The notes: generated by a model from the sequence alone, not told the origin. Positions 33,447-45,074 are shown, counted from the first letter of the stretch. The stretch: 64,000 bases of DNA from Charina bottae (GCA_023362775.1 JALMGJ010000012.1:27001001-27065000); one strand, 5' to 3'. A program made the numbers and translations.

Positions 33447-33546
33447 CTCCGGTAGACAGTGGAGGACAGGAAGGCCTGGCGTGCTATGGTCCATGAGGTC
33501 ACGAAGAGTCAGACACGACTAAATGACTGAACAACAACAACAACAA
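33447..33546 (+). mobile_element. BovB 3' fragment, subfamily B
   Basis: Last ~85 bp of coding sequence (VEDRKAWRAMVHEVTKSQTRLND-like) and an (AAC)n tail. Confidence 0.88.
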
Positions 33547-33547
33547 T

Positions 33548-34418
33548 GAACACAGCTATGGTTATTAGATCTAGTAGGTCTTTAGTATGATCCATGCTTT
33601 TCTCACAAGAGTGAAAAACTATTTTGTTTAACCCATTCCACATTTGTAAGTTAATAAGACCCCTTTTGAATGAATAGTTCCATATTTTAAAATATTAACA
33701 AAAAACACACCATAGCTAAACGCTGCTCAGATTTTGTTGCTGCCTGAAAGAAGCTCAACTTTGTAAGTTCTAGTTTTGGCATAACCTTCCCTTGCTATGC
33801 TTGTATGATTTCTAATTATTTTGTCCTCAAACCCAGGATTGATGGATGTTTATACCTTTATGGAGGGACTTGTAAAGTGTCCCAAAATGACTGATAATTC
33901 CCCATTGTTAATTCTCAGTATAGAGAAATCAGCAGGTAGCACCCAGCATAGTTTCACTGGTTTTTTAAATGAGCACAATTAAAAAGAATGGGTTAGATTT
34001 GTGTAGAAATTCTCAATCTAGAGGCAAAATAACATTAGCATCCCCTCGCCTTGAAAAGTAGTTAAAAAGCCATAAATCCATTATCCAGATACAGATCACT
34101 CAATAATTTAATGTCTTTAGCTTGGCATGCTTCCCAGTACAAATTCCCTTTATCTGCCATTATTTTCAGGTTATAACAAATTGAGGAACAGGCAGCAGGA
34201 CTGAAATCTTGAAGAGATAGAGGCAATCATTAAGAGTTCTGAATGGAGCTGTCTCTTTGATGCTTTCAAGTGTTCCATTAACAGACGAGAATGGCTGTGT
34301 CCTGGAAGGGGATGGAAGAGAAGGGTGAACAGAAGGAGCTTCAGATGTCACTTTCCACTCAGCAGAAGATTGTCAATGGATTACATTCCCTCCTACCCAT
34401 TTGTTTTCTTAGTGGACA
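33548..34418. other. unique sequence, nothing recognised
   Basis: AT-rich; no gene or element seen before the BovB. Confidence 0.4.
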
Positions 34419-34428
34419 GTTTGTTGGT

Positions 34429-37400
34429 TTTTGTTGTTTATTCGTTCAGTCGTTTCCGACTCTTCGTGACTTCATGGACCAGTCCACGCCAGAGCTTTCT
34501 GTCGGCCGTCACCATCCCCAGCTCCCCAATGGTTGAGTCCGTCACCTCCAGAATACCATCCATCCATCTTGCCCTTGGTCGGCCCCTCTTCCTTTTGCCT
34601 TCCACTTTTCCTAGCATCAGCTTCTTCTCCAGGGTATCCTGTCTTCTCATTATGTGGCCAAAGTACTTCAGTTTTGCCTTTAATATCATTCCCTCAAGTG
34701 AGCAGTCTGGCTTGATTTCCTGGAGTATGGACTGGTTTGATCTTCTTGCAGTCCAAGGCACTCTCAGAATTTTCCTCCAACACCACAGTTCAAAAGCATC
34801 TATCTTCCTTCGCTCAGCCTTCCTTATGGTCCAGCTCTCGCAGCCATAGGTTACTACAGGAAATACCATTGCTTTAACTATGCGGACCTTTGTTGTCAGT
34901 GTGATGTCTCTGCTCTTAACTATTTTATCAAGATTTGCCATTGCTCTCCTCCCAAGAAGTAGACGTCTTCTGATTTCCTGGCTGCAGTCAGCGTCTGCAG
35001 TAATCTGTGCGCCTAGAAATACAAAGTCTGTCACTGCCTCCACTTTTTCTCCCTCTATTTGCCAGTCATCAATCAAGCTGGTTGCCATAATCTTGGTTTT
35101 TTTGAGGTTTAACTGCAACCCAGCTTTTGCACTTTCTTCTTTCATCTTCGTCATAAGGCTCCTCAACTCCTCCTCGCTTTCAGCCATCAAAGTGGTATCA
35201 TCTGCATATCTGAGATTGTTAATGTTTCTTCCAGCGATTTTAACTCCAGCCTTGGATTCCTCAAGCCCAGCATGTCGCATGATGTGTTCTGCGTACAGGT
35301 TGAATAGGTAGGGTGAGAGTATACAACCCTGCCGTACTCCTTTCCCAATCTTAAACCAGTCCGTTGTTCCGTGCTCTGTTCTTACCGTTGCTACTTGGTC
35401 GTTATACAGATTCCTCAGGAGGCAGACAAGATGACTTGGTATCCCCATACCACCAAGAACTTGCCACAATTTGTTATGATCCACACAGTCAAAGGCTTTA
35501 GAATAGTCAATAAAACAGAAATAGATGTTTTTCTGAAATTCCCTGGCTTTCTCCATTATCCAGCGGATATTGGCAATTTGGTCTCTAGTTCCTCTGCCTT
35601 TTCTAAACCCAGCTTGTACATCTGGCAATTCTCGCTCCATGCATTGCTGGAGTCTACCCTGCAAGATCTTGAGCATTACCTTACTGGCATGTGAAATAAG
35701 TGCCACTGTTCGATAGTTTGAACATTCTTTAGTGCTTCCCTTTTTTGGTATGGGGATATAAGTTGATTTTTTCCAATCTGATGGCCATTCTTGTGTTTTC
35801 CAAATTTGCTGGCATATGGCATGCATCACCTTGACAGCATCATCTTGCAAGATTTTAAACAGTTCAGCTGGGATACCGTCGTCTCCTGCTGCCTTGTTAT
35901 TAGCAATGCTTCTTAAGGCCCATTCAACCTCACTCTTCAGGATGTCTGGCTCTAACTCACTGACCACACCGTCAAAGCTATCTCGAATATTATTATCCTT
36001 GCTATAAAGATCTTCCGTATATTCTTGCCACCTTTTCTTGATCTCTTCTGCTTCTGTTAGGTCCTTACCATCTTTGTTTTTGATCATACCCATTTTTGCC
36101 TGGAATTTACCTCTGATGTTTCTAATTTTCTGGAAGAGGTCTCTTGTCCTTCCTATTCTATTGTCTTCTTCCACTTCCACACATTGCTTGTTTAAAAATA
36201 ATTCCTTATCTCTTCTGGCTAACCTCTGGAATTTTGCATTTAATTGGGCATATCTCCCCCTATCACTGTTGCCTTTTGCTTTCCTTCTTTCTTGGGCTAC
36301 TTCCAGTGTTTCAGCAGACAGCCATCTTGCCTTCTTGGTTTTCTTTTTCTTTGGGACGTTTTTTGTTGCCGCCTCCTGAACAATGTTGCGAACTTCTGTC
36401 CATAGTTCTTCTGGGACCCTATCTACTAAATCTAGTCCCTTAAATCTATTCTTCACCTCCACTGCATATTCCTTCGGAATATTAGTGAGCTCATATCTAA
36501 CTGATCTGTGGGTCTTCCCTATTCTCTTTAGTCTGATTCTAAATTTTGCAATAAGAAGTTCGTGATCTGAACTACAGTCAGCTCCAGGTCTTGTTTTTAC
36601 CGACTGTATAGATGTCCGCCACCTTTGGCTGCAAAGGATGTAGTCAATCTGATTTCGGTGTCGACCATCTGGTGAAGTCCATGTATAAAGTCGTCTTTTA
36701 GGTTGTTGGAAGAGAGTGTTTGTTATGCACAGTGAGTTGTCTTGGCAAAATTCTATCAGCCTATGTCCTGCTTCATTTTGTTCTCCCAGACCATGCTTGC
36801 CTGTAATTCCAGGTGTCGTCTGACTACCCACCTTAGCATTCCAGTCTCCTGTAATGAAAATAACATCTCTTTTTGGTGTATTATCTAGTAGGTGCTGCAG
36901 ATCCTCATAGAACTGATCTACTTCTGCTTCTTCAGCATCTGTGGTTGGGGCGTATATTTGGATCACTGTGATGTTAAATGACTTACCCTGAATTCGAATT
37001 GAGATCATTCTATCGTTTTTTGGATTGTATCCAAGCACTGCTTTAGCCACTTTATTATTAATTATGAAGGCTACTCCATTTCTTCTGTGTTCCTCTTGTC
37101 CACAGTAGTAGATCTGGTGGTCATCTGATGTGAAGTGGCCCATCACAGTCCATTTCAGTTCACTGACACCCAAAATGTCTATATTGAATCTTGACATCTC
37201 ACCAATAACCACATCCAATTTGCCCTGGCTCATAGATCTTACATTCCAGGTTCCTATGGTGTGTTGATCTTTAGAACATCGGATTCGTCGTTCACCACCA
37301 GCACCGTCGGCCGCTAGCCGTCCTTTCGGCTTTGAGCTAGCTGCGTCATCACATCTGGGGCTAGTTGAACGTATCCTCTGTTCCTCCCCAGTAGCATTTT

Positions 37401-37645
37401 GACCATCTTCCGACCTGGGAGTCCCATCTTCCGATGGTATACCGACATATCTTTGGTTGTACTGATCCATTTAGTTTTCATGGCAAGAATACTGGGGTGG
37501 GTTGCCATTACCTTCCCCAGGGATCGTATTTAGTCTGACCTCTCTGCCACGACCTTCCCGTCTTGGGTGTCCCTTCACGGTTTAGCTCATGGTTTCATTG
37601 AGGTGCTCAAGCTCCAGCACCACGACAAGGTAACAATCTCCTTTT
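34429..37645 (-). mobile_element. full-length BovB (RTE) LINE, subfamily A, apparently intact
   Basis: 3217 bp between perfect 10-bp duplications, gtttgttggt (34419-34428 and 37646-37655). It comprises a ~175-bp 5' leader, one open reading frame of 1010 codons and only ~9 bp after the stop. The length equals that known for complete BovB copies (~3.2 kb). No frameshift or stop is present. BovB is known for horizontal spread among squamates and mammals. Potentially a source element for the fragments elsewhere in the window. Confidence 0.95.
34438..37470 (-). CDS. BovB endonuclease/reverse transcriptase, intact
   Basis: Encodes the LINE enzyme for target-primed reverse transcription: the endonuclease nicks genomic DNA and the RT copies element RNA onto the nick. 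AP-endonuclease domain ~70-313: GTWNVRSM (73-80), catalytic E104 in SELKW, IYAPT (172-176), GDWNAKVG (D209, N211), SDH (301-303). RT domain ~490-800: FIDYSKAFDCVDH (653-665, motif A), RQGC (713-716, motif B), YADD (755-758, motif C). The C-terminal region (~870-1010) has the CESWTI and DAFELWCW blocks and a basic tail. All key residues are present. The ATG at 37470 is the first in frame; an upstream non-ATG start cannot be excluded. No promoter recognised. Confidence 0.95.
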   Translation of the reverse strand: MDQYNQRYVGIPSEDGTPRSEDGQNATGEEQRIRSTSPRCDDAASSKPKGRLAADGAGGERRIRCSKDQHTIGTWNVRSMSQGKLDVVIGEMSRFNIDILGVSELKWTVMGHFTSDDHQIYYCGQEEHRRNGVAFIINNKVAKAVLGYNPKNDRMISIRIQGKSFNITVIQIYAPTTDAEEAEVDQFYEDLQHLLDNTPKRDVIFITGDWNAKVGSQTTPGITGKHGLGEQNEAGHRLIEFCQDNSLCITNTLFQQPKRRLYTWTSPDGRHRNQIDYILCSQRWRTSIQSVKTRPGADCSSDHELLIAKFRIRLKRIGKTHRSVRYELTNIPKEYAVEVKNRFKGLDLVDRVPEELWTEVRNIVQEAATKNVPKKKKTKKARWLSAETLEVAQERRKAKGNSDRGRYAQLNAKFQRLARRDKELFLNKQCVEVEEDNRIGRTRDLFQKIRNIRGKFQAKMGMIKNKDGKDLTEAEEIKKRWQEYTEDLYSKDNNIRDSFDGVVSELEPDILKSEVEWALRSIANNKAAGDDGIPAELFKILQDDAVKVMHAICQQIWKTQEWPSDWKKSTYIPIPKKGSTKECSNYRTVALISHASKVMLKILQGRLQQCMERELPDVQAGFRKGRGTRDQIANIRWIMEKAREFQKNIYFCFIDYSKAFDCVDHNKLWQVLGGMGIPSHLVCLLRNLYNDQVATVRTEHGTTDWFKIGKGVRQGCILSPYLFNLYAEHIMRHAGLEESKAGVKIAGRNINNLRYADDTTLMAESEEELRSLMTKMKEESAKAGLQLNLKKTKIMATSLIDDWQIEGEKVEAVTDFVFLGAQITADADCSQEIRRRLLLGRRAMANLDKIVKSRDITLTTKVRIVKAMVFPVVTYGCESWTIRKAERRKIDAFELWCWRKILRVPWTARRSNQSILQEIKPDCSLEGMILKAKLKYFGHIMRRQDTLEKKLMLGKVEGKRKRGRPRARWMDGILEVTDSTIGELGMVTADRKLWRGLVHEVTKSRKRLNE

Positions 37646-37720
37646 GTTTGTTGGTGGGAAGATACAGATTTGTCCGGCCTGGGCTAGAAAGCAACTATTT
37701 TTCAAGCGTGCCTGGAGTAA

Positions 37721-38056
37721 GGTAAAGGTAAAGGTTCCCCCCGCACATTTGTGCATTCGTGTCCGACTCTACGGGCCGGTGATCATCTCCGTTTGTTAGC
37801 CAAAGAGCCAGCGTTGTCCGAAGACGCTTCCACAGTCATGTGGCCGCATGACGCGCGCGGAACGCTGTTACCTACCCACCAAAGTGGTACCTATTCATCT
37901 ACTTGCATTTGCATGCTTTCGAACTGCTAGGTTGGCAAGAGCTGGGGCTAGTGCGGGAGCACACTCTGCACGCAGGGCTAGGGATTTGAACCTCCGAACT
38001 TGCGACCTTCCGATCGACGAGCCTGGCGTCTTACCCGCTGAGCCACTACGCCCCCT
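37721..38056 (-). mobile_element. tRNA-derived SINE, family 2
   Basis: Complete minus-strand copy, a few base changes in the B-box region ('gatttgaacctccg'). A perfect 12-bp duplication, gtgcctggagta, lies at 37708-37719 and 38057-38068. Confidence 0.94.
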
Positions 38057-38068
38057 GTGCCTGGAGTA

Positions 38069-38940
38069 CAAACTTTCTATTTGTGCATGCTACAACTTCA
38101 GTGTGAACCTGGCTGATCCTTGGAGACGAGCAAGCAGACATTGTAGGCCATGATGGAATGGATGTCTTAACTAATACCCAATTGTGTGAAGGAGGGACCG
38201 GATAAGGTTGTCCACATCAGACGGGTGGGATTAGCTTTAAACAATTTTCTTAAGTCACTGGAAAAAGATTTGCTTCCGGTCAGGGTTTGGTAGCCTGGCT
38301 ACAATTGCATGAAGCAGAAGTATACAATCTGAGCAAGCAGCCTTGCACGAGACCTTTGAAAGTAACAGGTGGGGCCCCCAGAGAGGTCCAACTCTTGTAA
38401 CCCAATTGTGAAAAGAGAAAATGATTAAATATGTGACCGGAGAATATAGTTCAACTATATATGATTTTAATGTTAATGAAACAGAAAGGGGTTTTTTTTG
38501 TCTGGATTCCACCTTCTATTTTTGAAGCGTAGCACGCCACCTGAAGGCCAAACGTGGTCCTTTCCAGGGATGTCCTCCGGAGGGGGGATGTCAAAAAAGT
38601 CAAGATGGGCAGTGTAACACCCACAAGTGCCATTGTGTGCATGAGCCTCCATCAAGGGGTCCAGAGGACCCCCAATTTAAATAAAAAGTAATTGGAGAAT
38701 TTGAATGGTTTTTTAAAAGTGCCAAAATTGTGCAAGATTATCTGATGAGATTTTGAGCATGATTGCCGTATGTTTAAGAGATTTGAACGTGAGAATCTTG
38801 TGAGATTTGGTTCATTAAAGTATGTGTGTGTGTTTGTCGGTTTATTTCAGTGCTTTATACAGTGCCCGAAAAGGTTGCCAACCCGTTCTAGGTCCTTCTG
38901 TTCGCCATCCCTTTGGCTATGGCGATTTCCTTCACTTATT
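38069..38940. other. unique sequence, nothing recognised
   Basis: No element or gene seen. Confidence 0.4.
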
Positions 38941-39063
38941 TTGTTGTTGTTCAGTCATTTAGTTGTGTCCGACTCTTCGTGACCCCATGGACCACAGCAC
39001 GCCAGGGCTTCCTGTCCTCCACTGTCTCCTGGAGTTTACTCAAATTCATGTTCATGTTCATGT
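38941..39063 (-). mobile_element. BovB 3' fragment, subfamily B
   Basis: 'gttgttcagtcatttagttg' then the complement of the C-terminal codons; ends in a triplicated 'catgtt' that may be slippage at the 5' junction. Confidence 0.88.
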
Positions 39064-39066
39064 TCT

Positions 39067-40413
39067 ATTCAGTTAAGTACGTTGTCTGAACATAGCCATC
39101 AAGCAACAAATAATCTTCTGGATCCAAGCAATGGGCTGAATTAGAGCGGTCCCAGTCAGAATAGATTAGGCTGTGTCTGAAACTCAAGTTCATAGTCTCT
39201 GCACACACTAGTCATTTCAATAATTCAGCCCTTCTGGAGCTGGTGTCTTTCAGAAATGTTGGAGCTACATCTCCCCAAACTCCTGGTGAGCATAGCTGAA
39301 GCCAACAGCCATGCAGCTGGGAGTCATGGTAGCTGAAGTCTAACAGTTCTTTATATGATTTCCAAGTTGAAGAAGGTTCCCGTAGCACTCCTGCTATTCA
39401 TGCAGAAGACCTTTAGATATCTCCAGTCAAAAAGATAAGACAGGCAATGTCCTATGGCCTGCCACCATTTAGAATGCTAATCAATGCATTTCTGTATCCA
39501 TGTAAACATGGCCACCAAATAGCCAGCCTTGTGGCCCAGAAAGGTATAGAATGCTGGGAGAAGTCCTCCTTCTCTCCTTAATTTGTCTTAGAGTGAAATT
39601 CCATAAGTACTGTTGACATCAGATTCGTAATATGTTTTCATACAAATCAATGAATGTAGGGTTGGTGTTTGCAAGATAATGTGACTGCTACTAAGATAAC
39701 AAGAGTTTCAGTTTCTGTGATGGACTCCCCTCCACATGAAAATGCAGTTTTAAGTGCTGGTAAATCTACTGGAGATTGACTGTAAGACTTTGAAATGTGG
39801 ACTGCAAACTGGGAGAACATACCACTGTGGAAACTTTGCTAATTCTGGTTAATCACTCTCCTTGGCGTTCTGAATTAGGGAGAAAATGCTATCTAAAAAT
39901 AGAGAAAATGGGTATAATAAAATGCACCTTGTTGTAATGTCAAAGGGAGCAGCTTAGTCTTCTGGGGCACCTTGGGTTTTTCTATGTGTCTTTCAAAGTA
40001 TTTCACAAGGTAATGAGCTGAATCTTGTCAGTGTAGCCAAGTAGAGTAGTCATTAAGTACGAACTATAGCTGTTGCTCAGCATGGAGAGTAGAAATGTTG
40101 GCTAAGATATTGTGGAGGAATCTAGAGGCTGCCTTTGATGACATTCCATCTTTTAAACCTGGCATTTGGGATTGTTCAAAGGAGTCCTATTGTAAATTCA
40201 TCTTTTGACCCAATATCTGTATGACCCTGGACTCTATCTGAATACATTTTAGAACAAGAAATTATATCTAGCTATATCTAGTTAGATGTTCACATCTCTC
40301 CCCCTCTGTCTCTGTCTATCTCCACATCTCTAACTGTTTGTCTCCAAAGCCAGGAGAGTTTCAGAGATTTTGGCATTTAGCAATATGACTGAATAGCAAA
40401 TGAATGAGAATTT
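39067..40413. other. mostly unique sequence
   Basis: 39236-39345 looks like an eroded palindromic MITE (gttggagctacatctcccc ... agctgggagtcatggtagc). The rest is unassigned. Confidence 0.4.
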
Positions 40414-40450
40414 TTGTTGTTCAGTCGTTTAGTCGTGTCCGACTCTTCGT
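40414..40450 (-). mobile_element. very short BovB 3' end, subfamily B
   Basis: Only ~37 bp (gttgttcagtcgtttagtcg...) of the 3' end is present, an extreme 5' truncation. Confidence 0.75.
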
Positions 40451-40948
40451 ATACATTGTTGCATTTCAAAGAATGTGAAGAAGTGGAAAGAATTTGTACA
40501 GAAACTGCCCATCGCACTTTTTTGAAGGACATCTTGCCTCCTATGAAGAAGTAGTTACATCTTTCTAACTTCTATTTTGCCAAATAGCTTGTATCTGTAT
40601 CCATTGGTACTGTCAGGTTGATAGAAGGCGTACCTGCAGCCTTTCCCAACTGTTGGTGTAGAACAGAGGACACGCCCTTTTCTACGCTGAGGGCTCCTCT
40701 TGGGCTTAGCAAAGTACTAAACTCTTAAATGGGACTAAACTCTTAAATGAGGAGGGCAAGGACAGGCCAAAAGCTAACTTTGATTCCCATTACCCATCAT
40801 TAAACATTGAAAAAGGCAAATTATGAGCAGGAATTAAACATTGGAGAGACTAAAACAAACATTACAAGAATATCAAAGAGTCATAAAGGAGATAGCATCA
40901 GAAAAGGAGACATAGAAGGGCTGTGAGAATTTAAAAAACTAGCACGGA
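40451..40948. other. unique sequence, nothing recognised
   Basis: Contains a tandem 'aaactcttaaatg' duplication near 40718-40748. Confidence 0.4.
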
Positions 40949-41184
40949 AAGGAGAGCCAGTTTGGTGTAGTGGTTAAGGCACCAGGCTAGAAACCGGGAG
41001 ACCGTGAGTTCTAGTCCCACCTTGGGCACGAAGCCAGCTGGGGGACCTTGGGCCAGTCACTCCCTCTCAGCCCTAGGAAGGAGGCAATGGCAAACCACTT
41101 CTGAAAAACCTTGTCAAGAAAACTGCAGGGACTTGTCCAGGCAGTCTCCAAGAATCGGACATGATTGAACGGATTAAAAAAAAA
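40949..41184 (+). mobile_element. tRNA-derived SINE, family 1
   Basis: Complete, from 'gagccagtttggtgtagtgg' to 'acatgattgaacggatt' plus poly(A). The flanks agcacggaaagg and agcatgggaagg form a 12-bp duplication with two mismatches. Confidence 0.9.
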
Positions 41185-41322
41185 GCATGGGAAGGGGAGA
41201 AAATTTGGTGTTGTAGATCTGACAAGAGAAGGGAGAAGTTGATCCCTCGCTGTAGAATAAATAGATAGTCCAACTGTTTTCATGAGACCTCACTTTCCTC
41301 ACTGCATCTCCGCCTTGATAAT

Positions 41323-41783
41323 TGTCAGAGTGCGCACCGAGGGGCGGCCTGCTGCCTATTTCCAAGACTCCAGTGATCCACGTTCTATGCAGTAAATAGA
41401 CACTCAAGCAGAGATTAGATAAAATAGCCTATTCACTTTATATACATACGTAGTTCAAATACATCCAACAGCAGTAACAAATGATAACAGCAACGAGATG
41501 GAATACAGCGATGAGAAGTTTAACAGCAACGAGAAGAAAGAACACCAGATCTTCTCTGCTTATATACATAAACTGACCAATCACTTTATAGGTCACTCTC
41601 ATCATCTGCCACACCCAACTAAACTATAGCACCTGTAGTATGAGTCATAACTGCCACATCATCCCTACAACAATGGCTGCTAATTGGGTGACTTGCAGAA
41701 TAATTCCCCTCTCACCTAGATATCAAGCCTCTCCAGTATAATTTATCTATCTCTAAATTCCTGGGTATATTCAAACCCCAACA
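41323..41783 (-). mobile_element. solo LTR of an LTR retroelement
   Basis: 461 bp bounded by TGTCAG...CAACA (TG...CA in either orientation), with a perfect 5-bp duplication, ataat, at 41318-41322 and 41784-41788. On the minus strand it starts TGTTGGGG and contains the TATA-like 'gtatataagcagag', so minus is the likely sense. No internal region remains, as expected after LTR-LTR recombination. Gypsy, Copia or an endogenous retrovirus cannot be told apart. Confidence 0.75.
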
Positions 41784-41788
41784 ATAAT

Positions 41789-42652
41789 TTTCCTCCCCAC
41801 TTTTTAAAAACTACTGCAAGAGGGAAGTTTTGGCCTGTCCTAGCAAAAACAGTAAACAGTCCCAGGCATTGTAAGAACTAGCAGATCTATTGTGGTTTTC
41901 TCTCTTGTGGATGACAGCCCACTTAAAGGGGGGCACGTGGATCAGCCTTGCATGATCTGGTGGATCAGCCTCGCATGATCTGGTGTCCTTCAGAGGAGTT
42001 GGATTTGCTGGGAAGTCCTGTAAATCTGGGGGTATCAACTTGGGGCCAACTCATAGGTCCTAATCTAATTGTTAAATGCCTCTAGATGGGCATAGAAAAT
42101 CTACATAAAACAAATCTCTACCCTGTCAGTGGCCTTCCAGAAGATAGTAAAAACCAAACTTTTCCAGGGGGACATTGGGGAATGACTATGCACCATCCGT
42201 AGCAGAGTTTTGTTAGTTAATTTATTGGTATTGTGTATTATTTATTATAATTTGGTTTTATTCTGATCTGTAATACTGTAGCAATTTTATTATGTTCTAT
42301 GTTGTCATAAGACGCTGTTAAGTCCGCTACAATTTGGTAGTGTGTTAAGTTTGATGAACTAAATAAGTTTGATGGACTGAAGGAGCTAATAAAATCGGGA
42401 TGTGGTACCCAAAGGGCAGTTTTCGACAAGCTATTAGCTCAGTTCACACATTGCTTCATTTTGGCTTATGTGAGGGATTGGCCTGGCCATTAATTCGGCA
42501 GGCTAGGTTCAAGCAAACGATAGCTTAATATAATGCATTAATCCAGATGTTGTTGAGCATAGCGGCTGTTGGGTAATTATGACAGCAACAATTGTCAATA
42601 AAACAAAAAGCACACTCTGTATGCTAATCCTGTAGTACAGTGAACAGCAAGG
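41789..42652. other. unique sequence
   Basis: A short tandem duplication of 'gatcagcctcgcatgatctg' type lies near 41940-41985; otherwise nothing. Confidence 0.4.
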
Positions 42653-42660
42653 ATCAAGTC

Positions 42661-42744
42661 CAGTGTTTCTCAACCTTGGCAACTTTAAGATGTGTGGACT
42701 TCAACTCCCAGAATTTCCCAGCCAGCCATGGTTGAGAAACACTG
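42661..42744. mobile_element. palindromic hAT-like MITE (family 1), internally deleted
   Basis: A long left half with a short right terminus. The duplication atcaagtc / atctagtc (7 of 8) lies at 42653-42660 and 42745-42752. Confidence 0.82.
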
Positions 42745-42752
42745 ATCTAGTC

Positions 42753-44427
42753 TGTTTTTTTTAAAATTAAACCCTAAACACAGCTAAAGTAAATTGTTCC
42801 AAAAGACAAAGGTTTAAAACTCAATATTTGGCATCCCACAAATGTCTTTCAAGCAGCAGAAATGAAGAGAAGTCGCCATCTTTCCATGCAGAAAACCCTT
42901 CCTTCTCCTCCCAAGGTTTGTTAAGTATTCAGTTTGTCCCGAAGCAGCATCTTTACTTGTTTAATTATTTTCCCCATATGCTACTCTTAGGTGAAAATTA
43001 CCATTCTTTGCCATTTATGAATTTTGAATGAATTACTCGTGGAGGGCTGGTCCCCACGGTGTCCTGCCCTAAGCTATCATCGCAGGTTTCCATCATCCCA
43101 AACAGGGTGGTTAACAAGATTAAGTGTTTTCCTATTTTGCCCAGAGAAAAAGAACCCTTGTTTTAGACTCAAACAGGTAGTGGAGCAAATCTTCTGAAGG
43201 GCAGCCCTTCAGTGCCAGGAAGATGCCTTTTTCAAACTTTTGATTGGCATCTTGGCTGGGGGAAAGGGAGGGCCGGTAACCCAGAGAAAGAGATGGGACT
43301 ATCAACCAGGAGGAACAAGTGTCAACTCGGGTCTCTGTAGCCTTTCTCCGAGATGGAGCACAACCCGTTGAAACGGGCTCCGTGCCTCTGTGGTTAGGGC
43401 GCTCCTCTTTCTTAGTGACCTTGGCAGAAGGTTGGAAAGCAGAACGCCCTGCCAGAGGGGAGCAGCATCTGCCCCGCCTGGGAAGGATCACACAAATCTG
43501 TCAGTCAGGGAGGGTGGGGGCTGACAGCTGAGGCTCATTAAGGAAGTTGCCCTTTGGTGGGGGAGGGCCGGAGGCCTGGGCGAAGGCAGGGCGTTGGCTG
43601 GACTGCAGCCCGTGCGCTGGGGCCCTTCCCTGCCTGCCATACAGGGTGGAGGGTAAGATGGGCTGGACTGGGAGGGAAGCTGCTCCTGAACAGCTTCTGG
43701 GCAGCTGGAGATGTTGGTTTGGCTCTTGAGTCGATGGGGCTCTTAGTCTCCAGACTTGGTTGTCCTTTTCAGACAACTCCAAGGTTCTGTCCAAACTCAG
43801 ATAAATAGACTTGTGGAAAGCAGTGAGATTTATGATAGTCATGGTTCGGAATTTAAAGGCATTCTACACTGATCTTGCGGGGAGCAGATCTGAGTATTTA
43901 ATGGCTAGAGGATCTGTGGCAAGACACAATGCTAGCTAGAATGAAACCCGGTTAGCGTTTGGCCTTCCCTGGAAGTAGTGGGATGGATGAAGGGTGCACT
44001 TACTTTCTAAACTTTACAATTTTAGAAGAATCTTTTCTATCTTTTCTAACTGTATTTCCTAACCGGCAGTGCTGGCTCTTTGGCGTACAGATGCTTCCTA
44101 TCTGGTACTTCCTGGAACGATCAGGTGATCAGTGTTTTCTCCAATATCTTGTCCTTACACCTTCCAGTAGCATGCATCTTTCTGATTTGCTCAAAGAGCA
44201 TTTGGCACTACGTCAGCATCCCACCATACTCTAGAGGGCGTAGGGAATGGCCTCGAAGGACAGCAGGAAGAACTGCTACCAAGGCAAGGATCAGGCAAGA
44301 GGGGCTTCAGCCCCGGGGGCCAAGAAAGTAATTTGAGAAAACATCTCAGACAAGCCCCTCCCTAAGGGAGGGATGAAGGGAGGGAGGAGAAAGCAATTCA
44401 GACTTGTAAGATTCTGTTACTATTTTT
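42753..44427. other. unique sequence, GC-rich part at 43300-43740
   Basis: Open frames in 43319-43842 on both strands reflect GC richness. No domain is recognisable and no splice borders are convincing. A conserved non-coding or unannotated exon cannot be excluded. Confidence 0.35.
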
Positions 44428-44470
44428 GTTGTTGTTCAGTCGTTTAGTCATGTCCGACTCTTCGTGACCT
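44428..44470 (-). mobile_element. very short BovB 3' end, subfamily B
   Basis: 43 bp 'gttgttcagtcgtttagtca...cgtgacc'. Confidence 0.78.
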
Positions 44471-45074
44471 CTATAAAAGTAGTCCTGACCTATATGGCAT
44501 TGGTTTCTTCGTCTGGCCTGCCTTGTTGGGCTGACACCCATCCGCAGCTAGACTTTCTCTCCGGTCTTCATCCGTTACTTTTAGGGGGCAAAAAATGGGG
44601 AGCAGATGAAAATCTCACTACAACTCTGTACAAATGTTTTTTTTGTTCACTGCTCAAGTTTAACTTTCTTCTCCTCTGCATTTAAATCTGAAGCATCCTT
44701 GAAATTTGGCTCAAGTTTTGTGGGCTTCAAGTGTGACCTGACATCTCCCACCTTGTCTGGTGGACATTTTAATTCCTACGTCCTCCCCTCATCAGTGACA
44801 TTCTTTTAGCACTTTAGTTGTGAGAGTTTTGCTGTGATGTAGAATTATTCAGAACAATGATGCTAATTATGACCTGCAGGAAGCAATTCTGCCTGTCGAG
44901 AAAAGGGATAAAGACAGCCTACTTGCGGCTTTAAATCCAGTCGGTTTCACCTTCTTGGGCAAATGACAAACTTAGCTGGAAGCACTTGGTTTGTGCTTCT
45001 GGGATGGCCATAGAGGTTTGGGCGGCTGTTTTTAGTTTACTTAGCAGTTTTTTGTCAAGTTTCATTACATAAAT
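44471..45074. other. unique sequence, nothing recognised
   Basis: No element or gene seen. Confidence 0.4.

Noticed and set aside
37540..37645. Possible self-cleaving ribozyme in the BovB 5' leader
   Set aside because: HDV-like ribozymes occur at the 5' end of some non-LTR elements, but I could not find the required nested pairing by eye.
43319..43842. GC-rich region with open frames on both strands, considered as a CpG island or exon
   Set aside because: CpG density is not clearly raised and no splice pair or peptide family could be supported.
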